A stretch of 64,000 nt of DNA from Chelydra serpentina (lineage: Eukaryota; Chordata; Testudines; Chelydridae), in NCBI GenBank assembly GCA_037349315.1, contig JBAIAC010000632.1, positions 1 through 64,000 on the forward strand. Reading direction: 5' to 3'. Shown here one piece after another: positions 23,101 to 33,798 of this stretch. The position numbers and the translations under genes are program-made. The notes under the pieces are model-generated. The model was given only the letters and a program-made list of their open reading frames with translations, searched no databases and was not told the origin of the DNA. Numbering within the stretch: position 1 is the stretch's first letter; the number at the start of each line of letters is the position of its first letter.

Positions 23101-25475
23101 GGGGTGGGAGTTGGGGTGAGGTCGAGGGTGAGGGTGAGGGTTACGGATAGGGGGAGTGTGAGGGTTGGACGTGGGGGTGGGAGTGGGGGTGATGGTGAGG
23201 ATGAGCATTACGGTGAGGGTGCGGGTGAGGGTGAGGGTGGGGTGGATGTGGGTTGGGTGTTGGGTTGAGAGTGAGGGTGAGGGTGAGAGTGCGGGTGTGA
23301 GTGGGGGTGGGGGTGGGGGTGGGGGTGAGGGTGAGGGTCAGGGTGGGAGAGTGAGTGGCGGTTTGGGTGACGGTGTGGGTGAGGGTGATTGTGGGGGTGG
23401 CGATGAGAGAGAGGGTGACGGTGAACATGAGGTTGAGGGCAGTGCTGTGGATGAGAGTGAGGGTGAGGGTGAGAGTGTGGGTTGTTGTGGGGGTGGGGGT
23501 GAGGGTGAATGTGGGGGTGGGGGTGAGGGTGAGGGTGGGGTTGTGGATTACGGTGGGGGTGAGGGTGAGGGGGGGTGGGTGACGGTGAGGCTTGGGGTTG
23601 GGGAGGGGGTGGGGGTGGGGTGGGGATAAGGGTGAAGGTGAGGGTGAGTGTGGGGGTGGGAGTCAGTGTGGGGTGATGGTGAGGGTGCGGGTGGGGTTTT
23701 TTGGTGTTCGTGAGGGTGAGGGTGGGGGTTGGGTTGCGCTTAGGGTGAGGGGTAGGGGGAGGGTGAAGGTGAGGGTGAGGATGGGGGTTTGGGGTGAGGG
23801 TGAGTTTGAGGGTGAGAGTGAGGGTGGGGTTGGGGGTGAGGGTGGTGGCGGCAGTTAGGGTGAGGTTGACGGTGGGGGTGACGTTGAGGGTCGGGTTGAG
23901 GGTGACTGTGGGGGTGGGGGTGGGGGTGAGGGTGAGGGTGGGGGTGGGGGTGGGGTTGAGGGTGAGGGTTACGGAAAGGGGGAGGGTGAGGTTGGGGGTG
24001 GGGATGAGGGTGAGGGTGGGGTTTTTTGGTGTTCGTGAGGGTGAGGGTGGGGGTTGGGGTTGCGCTTAGGGTGGAGGGGTAGGGGGAGGGTGAAGGTGAG
24101 GGTGAGGATGGGGGTTTGGGGTGAGGGTGAGTTTGAGGGTGAGAGTGAGGGTGGGGTTGGGGGTGAGGGTGGTGGCGGCAGTTAGGGTGAGGTTGACGGT
24201 GAGGGTGGGGGTGACGTTGAGGGTCGGGTTGAGGGTGACTGTGGGGGTGGGGGTGGGGGTGAGGGTGAGGGTGGGGGTGGGGGTGGGGTTGAGGGTGAGG
24301 GTTACGGAAAGGGGGAGGGTGAGGTTGGGGGTGGGGATGAGGGTGAGGGTGGGGGTGGGAGTGAGGGTCAGGGTGGGAGTGGGAGTGGGGTTTGGGTGAC
24401 GGTGTGGGTGAGGGTGAGCGTGGGGGTGGCGATGAGAGAGAGGGTGAAGGTGAGGGTGAGGTTAAGGGCGGTGCTGTGGGTGAGAGTGAAGGTGAGGGTG
24501 AGAGTGTGGGTGGTTGTGGGGGTGGGGGTGAGGGTGAGGGTGGGGGGTGGAGGTGAGGGTGAGGTTGTGGGTGTGGGTTACGGTGGGGGTGAGGGTGAGG
24601 GCGGGGGTGAGGCTGGGGGTGGGGGAGGGGGTGAGGGTGAGGGTGAGGGGGGGTGGGTGACGGTGAGGGCTGGGGTTGGGGAGGAGGTGGGGGTTAGGGT
24701 GAGGGTGGGGGTTAGTGTGAGGGTGAGGGTGAATGTGGGATTGGGAGTCAGGGTGGGGGTGAGGGTGAGGGTGCGGGTGGGGGTTTTCGGTGGTGGTGAG
24801 GGTGAGGGTGGGGATTGGGGTTGCGGTTAGGGTGAGTGGTGGGGTGAGGGTGAAGGTGAGAGTGAGGATGGGGGTTTGGGGTGAGGGTGAGTTTGAGGGT
24901 GAGGGTGAGGGTCTGGTTGGGGGTGAGGGTGGTGGCGGTGGTTAGGGTGAGGTTGACGGTGAGATTGGGGGTGAGTGTGAGGTTGAGGGTGGGAGTGGGG
25001 TTGGGGGTGCGGGTGAGGGTGAAAGTGTGGGTGGGGGTGGCGGTGAGGGTGAGGGTCGGGGTGGCACTGAGGGTGTCGGTGAGGGAGGAGCTTGGGGTGG
25101 GGGTTAGGGTTAGGGTTAGGGTTGGAGTGGCGGTGGGGGTGAGGGTGAGGGTGAGGGTGGGGGTGGGGCTGTGCGTGGGGTGAGGGTGAGGACGAGGATT
25201 AGGTTGGTGGGTGAGGGTGAGAGTGTGGGTGGGGTATGGGTGAGGGTGAGAGTGTGGGTGTGGGTGGGGTGAGGGTGAGGGTCGGAGTGGCGGTGGGGGT
25301 GAGGGTGAGGGTGGGCGTGGGGTTGGGGGTGGGGTGAGGGTGAGGATGAGGATTAGGGTGAGGGTGAGCGTGGGGGTGGGGGTGAGGGTGAGGGTGAGGG
25401 CAGGGATTCGGGTGGGGGTGAGAGTGAAGGTGAGAGTGGGGGTGGGGTTAGTGTTGGGGTGGGTTTAGTGTGAGG
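20122..25475 (+). repeat. G-rich telomere-variant hexamer array between CR1 copies 1 and 2
   Basis: TGAGGG-dominated array. 20122-21730 is the downstream flank of CR1 copy 1, equal to 27428-29038. 21731-25475 is the upstream flank of copy 2, equal to about 14121-17870. The duplication junction lies near 21730. TTAGGG runs occur near 22727-22742 and 25104-25122. The long antisense Pro/Thr frame at 20626-21567 is repeat-derived. Confidence 0.9.
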
Positions 25476-25542
25476 GGGAAGGAGACCAAAGCCCCGAGGT
25501 AAGTGGGGAAGTGGGATACCGGGAAGAAGCACAAGTAGGTGT

Positions 25543-26625
25543 GTGCAAGAGGGGAGGGCTCCTGCCCATACTGGGACAGCAGGACAATCGGTGAGTTACC
25601 TTAAATGCCTATACACAAATGCAAGAAGCCTGGGGAACAAGCAGGGAGAACTGGAAGTCCTGGCACAGTCAAGGAATTATGATGTAATTGGAATAACAGA
25701 GACTTGGTGGGATAACTCACATGATTGGAGTACTGTCATGGATGGCTATAAACTGTTCAGGAAGGATAGGCAGGGCAGAAAAGGTGGGGGAGTTTCGTTG
25801 TATGTAAGAGAGCAGTATGACTGCTCAGAGCTCCAGTATGAAACTGCAGAAAAACCTGAGGGTGTCTGGATTAAATTTAGAAGTGTGAGCAACAAGGGTA
25901 ATGTCGTGGTGGGAGTCTGCTACAGACCACCAGACCAGGGGGATGAGGTGGACGAGGCTTTCTTCCAGCAACTAACAGAAGTTACTAGATCACAGGCCCT
26001 GGTTCTCATGGGTGACTTTAATCACCCCGATATCTGCTGGGGGAGCAATACAGCGGTCCACAGACAATCCAAGAAGTTTTTGGAAAGTGTAGGGGACAAT
26101 TTCCTGGTGCGGTTGCTGGAGGAACCAACTAGGGGAAAAGCTCTTCTTGACCTGCTGCTCACAAACAGGGAGGAAATAGTAAAGAAAGCAATAGTGGATG
26201 GGAACCTGGGAGGCAGTGACCATGAGATAGTCGAGTTCAGGATCCTGACACAAGGAAGAAAGGAGAGCAGTAGAATACAGAGCCTGGACTTCAGAAAAGC
26301 AGACTTTGACTCCCTCAGGGAACTGATGGGCAAGGTCCCCTGGGAGAATAACATGAGGGGGAAAGGAGTCGAGGAAAGCTGGCTGTATTTTAAAGAATCC
26401 TTATTGAGGTTGCAGGAACAAACCATCCCGATGTGTAGAAAGAAAAGTAAATATGGCAGGCGACCAGCTTGGCTTAACAGTGAAATCCTTGCTCGTCTTA
26501 AACACAAAAAAGCAGCTTACAAGAAGTGGAAGATTGGACAAATGACCAGGGAGGAGTATAAAAATATTGTTCAGGCATGCAGGAGTGAAATTAGAAGGCC
26601 AAATCACACTTGGAGTTGCAGCTAG
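25543..26625 (+). pseudogene. CR1 ORF2 endonuclease domain (copy 2)
   Basis: A 360-residue frame identical in translation to copy 1, with the same [21 protein letters not shown] and GSDHEIV motifs and the same early end. It reads [11 protein letters not shown], as copy 1 does, where copy 3 reads [11 protein letters not shown]. Confidence 0.9.
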
Positions 26626-26631
26626 CCGGAG

Positions 26632-27427
26632 ATGTTAGGAGTAACAAGAAGGGTTTCTTCAGGCAACAAGAAGAAAGTCAAGGAAAGTGTGGGCCCCTTG
26701 CTGAATGAGGGAGGGAACCTAGTGACAGAGGATGTGGAGAAAGCTAGTGTACTCAATGCTTTTTTTGCCTCTGTCTTCACAGACAAGGTCAGCTCCCAGA
26801 CAGCTGCACTCCGCAGCACGGTATGGGGAGGAGGTGACCAGCCCTCTGTGGCGAAAGAAGTAGTTCGGGACTACTTAGAAAAGCTGGATGAACACAAGTC
26901 CATGGGGCCGGATGCACTGCATCCGAGGGTGCTAAAGGAGTCGGCCGATGTGATTGCAGAGCCATTGGCCATTATCTCTGACAAATCATGGCAATCGGGG
27001 GAGGTTCTGGATGACTTAAAAAAAAGCTAATGTAGTGCCCATCTTTAAAAAAGGGAAGAAGGAAGATCCGGTGAACTACAGGCCAGCCGGTCTCACCTCA
27101 GTCCCTGGAAAAATCATGGAACAGGTCCTCAAGGAATCAATTCTGAACCACTTAAAGGAGGGGAAAGTGATCAGGAACAGTCAGCATGGATTCACCAAGG
27201 GCAAGTCATGCCTGACTAACCTAATTGCCTTCTATGATGAGATAACTGGCTCTGTGGATGAGGGGAAAGCAGTGGATGTGCTATTTCTTGACTTTAGCAA
27301 AGCTTTTGATACAGTCTCCCACAGTGTTCTTGCCAGCAAGTTAAAGAAGTATGGGCTGGATGAATGGACGGTAAGGTGCATAGAAAACTGGCTGGATGGT
27401 CGTGCTCAACGGGTAGTGATCAATGGG
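26632..27427 (+). pseudogene. CR1 linker and N-terminal reverse transcriptase (copy 2)
   Basis: The linker frame runs 26632-27030 without interruption and ends LDDLKKS at an eight-A run. The reverse transcriptase frame restarts at 27035 ([12 protein letters not shown]) and carries motif [14 protein letters not shown]. The frame change at the A-run is shared by all three copies. The frame ends in hexamer repeat after RVVINGW, so the catalytic YADD box is absent. Confidence 0.88.
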
Positions 27428-29200
27428 TGGGGGTGAGAGGGAGGGTGTGGGTGAGGGTGAGGTTAAGGGTGGGGGTGGGGGGGAGGGTGATGGTGAGGGT
27501 GGGGGTAAAGGTGAGGGTGAGGTTGGGGGTGGGGGTGGGAGTCAGGGTGAGGGTGAGGCTTAGTGTGAGGGTGGGTTTGGGGGTGGGGTGGGAGTGACGG
27601 TGAGGGTGAGGTTGAGTGTTGGGGTTCGGGTGGGGGTGGGGGTGAGTGTGTGGGTGAGGGTGTGGGTGGGGGTGAGGGTGAGGGTGAGTGTTTGGGTGGG
27701 GTTGGGAGTCAGGGTAAGTGTGAGGGTGGGGGTGGGGCTGGGTGTGAGGGTGAGCGTGAGGGTGAGAGTGAGGGTGCGGGTGGCATTTAGGGTGAGGTTG
27801 AGGGTACGGGTGGGGGTAAGGGTGAGGGTGGGGGTGGGGCTGGGGGTGAGGTTGTGGGTGAGGTTGGGGGTGGAGGTGAGGGTGAGGTTGAGGGTGAGGG
27901 TAAGGGTGAGGGTCGTGGCGAGGGTGAGGGTCAGGGTGGGGGTGGGGTGGTGGTGGGTTTGAGAGTCAGGGTGAGGGTAGGGGTGGGGTGAGGGTGAGTG
28001 TGGGGTCCAGGGTGAGGGTGTAGGTGAGGGTGGGGGTCAGAGTGAGGGTGAGGGTGGCCGTGGGGGGGGAGGGTGAGGTTGGGGGTGCGGTGAAGGTGAG
28101 GGTGAGGGTGAGGGATATGGTGAGGGTGGGTTTGGGGTTGGGGTGTGGGAGTGATGGTGAGGGTGAGGTTGAGGGTTGGGGTTGGGGTGGCGGTGAGTGT
28201 GAGGTTGTGGGTGAGGGTGGGGGTGGAGGTGAGGGTGAGGGTGAGGGTGGGGGTTGTGTCGAGGGTGAGGGTAAGGGTGAGGGTCGGGGCGAGGGTGAGG
28301 GTCAGGGTGAGGGTGGGGGTGGGTTTGAGAGTGAGGGTGAGGGTAGGGGTGGGGTGAGGGTGAGGGTGGGGTTGGGGGTGGGGTTGAGATTGAGGGTGAG
28401 GGTGAGGGTGAGTGTGGGGTCCAGGGTGAGGGTGTAGGTGAGGGTGGGGGTGATAGTGAGGGTTAGGGTGGCCGTGGGGGGGGGAGGGTGAGGTTGGGGG
28501 TGCGGTGAAAGTGAGGGTGAGGGTGAGGTTGTGGGTGAGGGTGAGGGATATGGTGAGGGTGGGTTTGGGGTTGGGGTGTGGGAGTGAGGGTGAGGTTGAG
28601 GGTTGGGGTGGGGGTGAGGGTGAGGGTGAGAGTGAGCGTGGGGTTTGTGGTGGTGGTGAGGGTGAGGGTGAATGTGGGAGTGGGGGTGGGGGTGAGGGTG
28701 AGGGTGGGGGTGAGGGTGAGGTTGGGGATGTGGGTGTGGGTGGGGGGCTGACGGTGAGGGTGAGTGTTGGTGTGGGGGTGGGGGTGGAAGTGAGGGTGAG
28801 GATGGGTGAGAGGGTGGGCATGGGGGTGGGGGTTAGGGTGAGGGTGACGGTGATGTTGGGGGTGGGGGTCATGGTGAGTGTGTGGGTGGGGGTCGGAGTG
28901 ATGGTGAGGGTGAGGGTGCGGATGAGGATGAGGAGTGGGGGTGGGGTTAGGGTGAGGGTGGGTGTGGGGGATTGTGGTTAGGGTGAGGGTGAGGGTGTGG
29001 GTTGGGTTGGGGATTTTGGTGAGGTTGACGGTGAGGGTGGGGGTGGGGGTGGGGGGGTGATTTAGGGAGGGGTCGGAGTGAGGGGGGGCAAGGGGGGGGT
29101 GAGAGTGAGGGTGAGTGTTGGGGTGGGGGTGAGGGTGAGCGTGATGTTGAGGCTGGGGGTGGGGTTGTGGGTGAGGGTGGGGGAGGGGGGAGTGTGAGCA
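27428..29200 (+). repeat. G-rich hexamer array between CR1 copy 2 and the LTR cluster
   Basis: TGAGGG-dominated array ending in GGGGGAGTGTGAGCA directly against the LTR terminus TGTCACGG. The mirror-image flank TGCTCACACTCCCCCC follows the LTR at 42010. No gene is supported. Confidence 0.9.
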
Positions 29201-29636
29201 TGTCACGGAGTGTGGGGGAGTCAGGTCCTGCACCCCTCTTCCCGGGATTCAATGTGACTCTCAGCCAGCCAGTAGAACAGAAGGTTTATTTGGGTTGTCA
29301 GGAAAGAGTCCAAACAGAGCTTGTAAGTATAACCAGGACCCCTCAGCTGGGGCCTTCTGGGGGGCAGGGAGCTTAGACCCCGGCTCTGGGGCTCCCTGCA
29401 TTTCACCACCCAGCTCCAAACTGACAAAAAAACAGCCAAACCTCCAGCAGGCTCTTCCCCCTCCCCCGGGGTCCCTCCTCTCGCCTTTTACCATTCTCCC
29501 AGCCAAAGGTGTCACCTCCCAACCCCCGTCCTGGCTCATGTTACAGCCTCAGGTAAAGTCTCGCATTCCCGATGCAGCCTTTCCCAATGCAGCCAGCCTC
29601 CCAGGTCAAATCCATCTCGCTCCCTACTCCGTCACA
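29201..29636 (-). mobile_element. LTR type A, left copy, of Gypsy-class retroelement
   Basis: 436 bp, bounded by TGTGACGGAG and CTCCGTGACA (read on the minus strand), the TG...CA ends expected of an LTR. A polypurine tract sits directly before it (CGAAGAGGGA on the minus strand, 29637-29646), so it is a 3' LTR of the minus-strand pol beside it. A polyadenylation signal AATAAA lies at 29285-29290 on the minus strand. No matching 5' LTR is present, so no target duplication can be tested. Confidence 0.88.
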
Positions 29637-29669
29637 TCCCTCTTCGAGACTGTACTGAGCGGGGTCACT

Positions 29670-30143
29670 CTAACCAGTGGCCTGGGGACGTTCAGGGCCC
29701 CCTCTCCCGGACAACGCATCCGCTATCAGGTTGGCACTTCCTTTCACATGGACCACGTCCATGTCGTAATCCTGCAGGAGCTTAGCGTTGGCCCCTTTTA
29801 TCTGGTGTAGCCAGGTCAGGGGCGAGTGGTCGGTGTACACGGTGAAGTGTCGCCCAAATAGATATGGCTCTAGTTTCTTGAGGGCCCACACCATGGCCAG
29901 GCATTCCTTCTCGATGGCCTCATAATTCTGCTCTCGGGGTAGCAGCTTCTTGCTTAAATACACGATGGGGTGTCTCTGCCCCGTTTCATCCTCCTGCATT
30001 AACACCGCCCCCAGTCCCATGTCTGAGGCGTCGGTGAACACCAGAAAGGGCTTGTCAAAGTCTGGGTTTGCCAGAACCGGGCCCCTGATCAAAGCCTCCT
30101 TCAGTGCACAGAGAGCCCTCTGGCACTCCTCGGTCCAGACCAC
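29670..30143 (-). pseudogene. pol: Gypsy pol: RNase H domain (left arm)
   Basis: A 157-residue frame with the RNase H fold used to remove RNA from the RNA:DNA hybrid. Catalytic positions visible: Asp38 in FTDASDMGLG, Glu79 near NYEAIEKECLAMVW, Asp105 in VYTDHSPLTWL, Asp142 in IADALS. It follows the reverse transcriptase frame on the same strand after a frame change near 30190 and ends just before the polypurine tract and LTR. No integrase lies downstream, consistent with integrase being encoded upstream in this family. The domain itself looks intact, but pol as a whole is broken. Confidence 0.88.
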
Positions 30144-30193
30144 CTTGTCTGGCTTCCCCTTCTTACCTCACCCCACCTCAGTCATGGGGGTGG

Positions 30194-31085
30194 CTATGGC
30201 GCTAAAGTGGGCACAAATCTTCGATAGTACCCCGCCATCCCAATAAAGGCCTGGACCTGCTTTTTAGTTTGGGGAGCGGGCCAGTCCCGGATCACCTCCA
30301 CCTTGGCTGGTTCTGGCTTTAGGCGGCCGCTCCCCACCCGGTGGCCCAGGTAGGACACTTCAGCCATCCCCACCTTCCACTTCTCCGCTTTTATGGTCAG
30401 CCCAGCCTCCCGGAGTCGGTCCAGCACTTGTTTAACTTGGGACACCTGGTCCTCCCAGGTCTGGCTAAAGACACAGATATCATCGATATACGCCACAGCA
30501 AAACTCTCCATCCCCTTCAGTAGCTGATCCACCAGGCGCTGGAAGGTGGCTGGCGCTCCCTTGAGGCCGAAAGGCAGGGTCAGGAATTCGTAGAGCCCCA
30601 GAGGGGTAATGAAGGCAGATTTCAGCCGGGCATCTGCATCCAGTGGCACTTGCCAGTAGCCCTTTGTAAAATCCATGGTGGTAAGGTACCGAGCCCCTCC
30701 CAGCTTGTCTAGGAGCTCGTCCGGCCGGGGCATGGGGTAGGCATCAGATACAGTGATGGTATTGAGCTTCCGATAGTCCACACAGAACCGGATCAACCCA
30801 TCCCTTTTGGGGACCAGCACCACTGGGGAGGCCCAAGGGCTGGATGACAGCTAGATCACCCCCAAAGCCAGCATGTCCTTGACCTCTCTTTCCAGGTCCC
30901 GAGCTGTCTTCCCTGTGACTCGGAAGGGGGAGCATCTTATAGGTTGGTGCGCTCCTGTCTGCACCCGGTGGATGGTCAGATTAGTGCGTCCAGGCTGGTT
31001 GGAAAACAGCTGCCGGTACAGATGCAGCACCCCTCTGATCTCAGCTTGCTGGGCAGGGGTTAGCTGATCAGAGAGGGGGACTGTG
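30194..31085 (-). pseudogene. pol: Gypsy pol: reverse transcriptase (left arm), with stop and frameshift
   Basis: Reverse transcriptase of Ty3/Gypsy type. Upstream of the open frame, HQPIRCSPFRVTGKTARDLE and DMLALGVI form the fingers region, followed by a TAG stop near 30852. The 209-residue frame 30823-30194 then has TTMDFTKGYWQ (motif A, Asp51), LPFGLKGAPATFQRLV (motif B) and the catalytic box YIDD (112-115). It ends in a frame change at the end of RRFVPTLAP (~30194). Residue 149 is Trp here but Cys in the right-arm copy. Upstream, the pol sequence stops near 31085, where the opposite-strand gag sequence begins. Confidence 0.9.
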
Positions 31086-31124
31086 ACGGTGTGACGTACG
31101 CTGGAAATTAGTGCAGAGACAGAA

Positions 31125-31385
31125 GCCCACAAGAGAGCTATGGAAGCAGAGGAGCTGGCCCACAAGAGAGCTATGGAAGCAGAGGAGCTGGCCCACAAGA
31201 GAGCTATGGAAGCAGAAAGAATCAGGGAGGAGGCGGCCCACAAGAGAGCTATGGAAGTAGAAAGAATCAGGGAGGAGGCGGCCCACAAGAGAGCTATGGA
31301 AGCAGAGGAGCTGGCCCACCAGAGAGCTATGGAAGCAGAAAGAATCAGGGAGGAGGCGGCCCACAAGAGAGCTATGGAGGCCCAG
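31125..31385 (+). repeat. 33/45-bp coding minisatellite in gag
   Basis: GCCCACAAGAGAGCTATGGA recurs about every 33 or 45 bases. The two unit lengths encode the 11-residue and 15-residue coiled-coil modules. Both arms carry the same unit order (right copy about 39826-40086), so the array has not changed length since the inverted duplication. Confidence 0.88.
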
Positions 31386-32222
31386 AAGCATGAACTGGCC
31401 ATCGCAGAGTTGAAGAGTCGAAACCCTTCAGCTGCCGGCTCCGCTTCCCCAAAAATCCCCAAATGGGAGCGTCTATGCCCCCAGTATGATGAATCCAAGG
31501 ATATAGCCGAACATTTTATCACCTTCGAGAGACTGTGCTCCCTCCATGCGATCCCTGAAGATCAAAAAATGACCACCTTGATAGCCAAATTGACTGGCAG
31601 AGCTCTGGACATATTCAATAAGATGCCCATTGGGGATGCCTCCAATTATGGTAAATTTAAGGAACTGGTTTTGAAACAGTTTCAGGTTACACCTGAAACC
31701 TACAGGGTTAAATTCAGGAGTCTTAAGAGAGGAGATGGATTAAGTAATGTGGCTTATGCAAATGAAATGACAGTTCTGGTAGATAAGTGGGTGAGGGGAA
31801 GAGACATTACAAGCTTTGAAGGGATGTGTGATTTGGTTGCTCAGGAACAATTCCTGAATATGTGCAGTGATGATGTCAAACAGTACTTGTGGGACAAACA
31901 GGTAAAAGCAGTTAGTGAACTAGCTGGGTTTGCAGACTCTTATGAGCAGGCGCAAGCTGCAATTAAGCATAAACCACTGGCAGAGGGGTACAGGGTCGAA
32001 GGAAAACGGAGTCACCGTGTTACCCCTGGGAAAAAGGAGGCTGGGCGCTCACCTCCCCATTCCCCTAGTACTCGTCCCAAATTCCCTGTACAATCGGAGG
32101 AGCCCAGGAGGTGCTATCGATGTAAGTCCACCGAGCACCTGAGAGATAAGTGTCCCCTGCTGAGTGAAAACAGGCATCAAGCGGCCATGAAGCTGCTGCC
32201 CCTTTCCACACAGGGTTTGTGA
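31140..32222 (+). pseudogene. gag: Gag with coiled coil, SCAN-like domain and zinc knuckle (left arm)
   Basis: A 360-residue frame. Residues 1-90 are a charged coiled coil of alternating 11- and 15-residue repeats (MEAEELAHKRA, MEAERIREEAAHKRA). Residues ~110-275 are a capsid-like core whose part from ~175 resembles the SCAN domain (VLKQFQVTPETYR, QEQFLNMCSDDVKQYL). Residues 325-338 are a CX2CX4HX4C zinc knuckle for RNA binding. SCAN domains are thought to derive from Gmr1-like Gypsy gag. The frame is open upstream for about 14 codons but has no earlier Met. One C fewer at about 32184 than the right-arm copy puts protease in another frame. It lies on the strand opposite to the adjacent pol. 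Confidence 0.85.
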
Positions 32223-33798
32223 AGTTGACTTCTACACCACCAAGCAGTGAGCATGTGCATGCTGTTAGACTGAATGGGAAGGTAATCACTGGGTTGAGAG
32301 ATACAGGTGCTGAAATGTCTATAGTCAGGAGGGACCTGATCCAAGAGAAGGATTGGTTGCCGGGTAAAGTGGCAGAATTGGAGCTGGTGGGTGGCTACAA
32401 AGTCATTGCACCTTTGGCAAAAGTACACATGCAAATGGAAAACTTGCAGGCTAAGCTAACTGTGGCAACAGTGTCACGCAATTTTGCACCGTTTCTACTG
32501 GGAAATGATTTCTTTGCTGTGGCAGAATCTGTCCCAGGGCTGGGTGGCAGCAAGCAGGAACCTGGTGCTGAAAACCCCAGAGCGGGGGGCGAAGTCACAG
32601 GGACTGCAGCTGTGGCGGCAGGGGTGGCTGTGGCCAGTTCCTGTCCTGTAATCATCTCCCCGGGGGAGGGGAATGTTCTACCTCATAGCAAGGGGGGAAT
32701 TTTGCAGGCCACTGAAGGGTCTATCTTAGCTTGCAGCTGGGAGCCCACAGCTGGACCAGGGTCACCTTCTCTTTGGGGGGACACGGGAGTGTCTGGCCCA
32801 GATAGAGGCCCAGGGAGGGAAGGTGAGGGGGGGCCGGAGAGCCCGCCAACCTTTTGTCAGGAGGATCTTGCCCAGGAGGAGGGTGAAAAGTCTGCATTTC
32901 AGATGCCAGACCCCTCTCCTGCGGATCAGGTTAGAAGGGAAAGCTGGGGGTCAGACCTCCTGGAGGGGGGAGTCCGTCCAGCTGACCTGTTGGGAACAGA
33001 TACTGGGGTGTCCAAGAAAGAGGTTGTTCTTGCTACACGGGTAGGGGCTAAACCTCTCTCTTCAAAGCAGAAGGGAGCGAGTCTCTGCATGGGTGAAGCC
33101 ACACAAGGGGATGGGAACCAGCCCAGAGAAATTCCAGAGGGAGGGGCCGAGGGCAGGCCGGGTTGCAGTACACCCTTTCCTTGCCAGAACCTCAAACCCA
33201 TGCCTGATTCAGAAGCCTGCTCCAAAGAGGCAGAAGAATCTGAATCAGAGTGCCTACCAGGATACACAGACGGGTGGGTAATCCTGTGTCTTTCCCTACT
33301 TCATCTGTGGGTTATAACAAAGGAGTTAACACTGAGGGTCAACCCTTTCAAGATGGGGAACATACCTGATAGGTGGGAAAAACTGTTGTACATGCTTGAG
33401 ATGGTGACCTCACGGTCGTACAAGCATGTTACCTGTCGGCCTGTATCGGGTAACCGGCTGGAAGCTTGGCACAACAGCAAAAGCATAACAGGCCCAGGCT
33501 GCTGTGTGAAAGGGGAAACTGAGGCACGCCGCCTCATGGCACTGAGAGCTAAATGCCGAGTTTCCTACGCCTTAACAGGTATTGCTATCTGTATCCTGTT
33601 AGCAATACTACACCCCTTTTCAGGGCGCCCGGGGGACCGTAGGGAACCTCGGCATTTTGCTAAAACCATTACGAATGACACCATGTGGTGTGTCGGTACT
33701 GAAAAGGGGTGTGACCAAAGACAAACAGGGGCTTTATGTGTACTGCCTCCGCCATGGACAGTGTCCAAGTCTCTGGCAGTAAGTTCAGGAAGAGGGTG
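32219..33798 (+). pseudogene. Retropepsin-like protease and unrecognised downstream frame (left arm)
   Basis: The frame starts in the overlap with gag. Residues 20-100 look like a retroviral-type aspartic protease: GLRDTGAEMSIV with catalytic Asp28-Thr-Gly, and LLGNDFF (93-99) in the position of the second conserved loop. After about residue 105 comes a Gly/Pro/Glu-rich stretch, then a region with two hydrophobic segments (about 354-367 and 448-466) that I do not recognise. The frame then runs antisense into the LTR at 33799, which is a fusion by position only. In this family integrase should follow protease, but here it does not: the integrase piece is on the other strand at 35263-36492. Confidence 0.75.

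Larger units (their letters stand above)
25476..27427 (+). mobile_element. CR1-type LINE fragment, copy 2 (no insertion)
   Basis: The same CR1 fragment with the same two junctions to hexamer repeat as copy 1. It lies 7605 bases further on at its 5' part and 7306 further on at its 3' part, which measures the missing 299-bp insertion and target repeat. It serves as the empty site for the MITE. Its private difference is ADVIAEP where copies 1 and 3 read ADVIADP. Confidence 0.92.
14121..29038. repeat. Large tandem duplication, two units of ~7.6 and ~7.3 kb
   Basis: Unit 1 is about 14121-21730 and unit 2 about 21731-29038. GGTAAGGGTGAGAGTGAGGG is at 14121 and 21731, the CR1 frame starts at 17938 and 25543, and GGATTTTGGTGAGGTTGACG is near 21711 and 29021. 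Unit 2 is about 300 bases shorter because it lacks the MITE-like insertion. The junction is near 21730, where GACGGTGAGGG runs directly into GTAAGGGTGAGAG. The right arm holds this segment once. Confidence 0.88.

Noticed and set aside
29295..29810. 171-residue plus-strand frame over LTR A
   Set aside because: Runs antisense through an LTR and RNase H; no domain.
30851..31522. 223-residue minus-strand frame joining the RT fingers to a Leu-Trp-Ala-Ser repeat
   Set aside because: The repeat part is antisense to the gag coiled coil; only the last ~80 residues are real pol. The mirror frame 39689-40360 is rejected for the same reason.
31140..32222. Host SCAN zinc-finger gene
   Set aside because: The SCAN-like core is followed by a retroviral zinc knuckle and an aspartic protease, with LTRs nearby and no C2H2 finger array; it is element gag.
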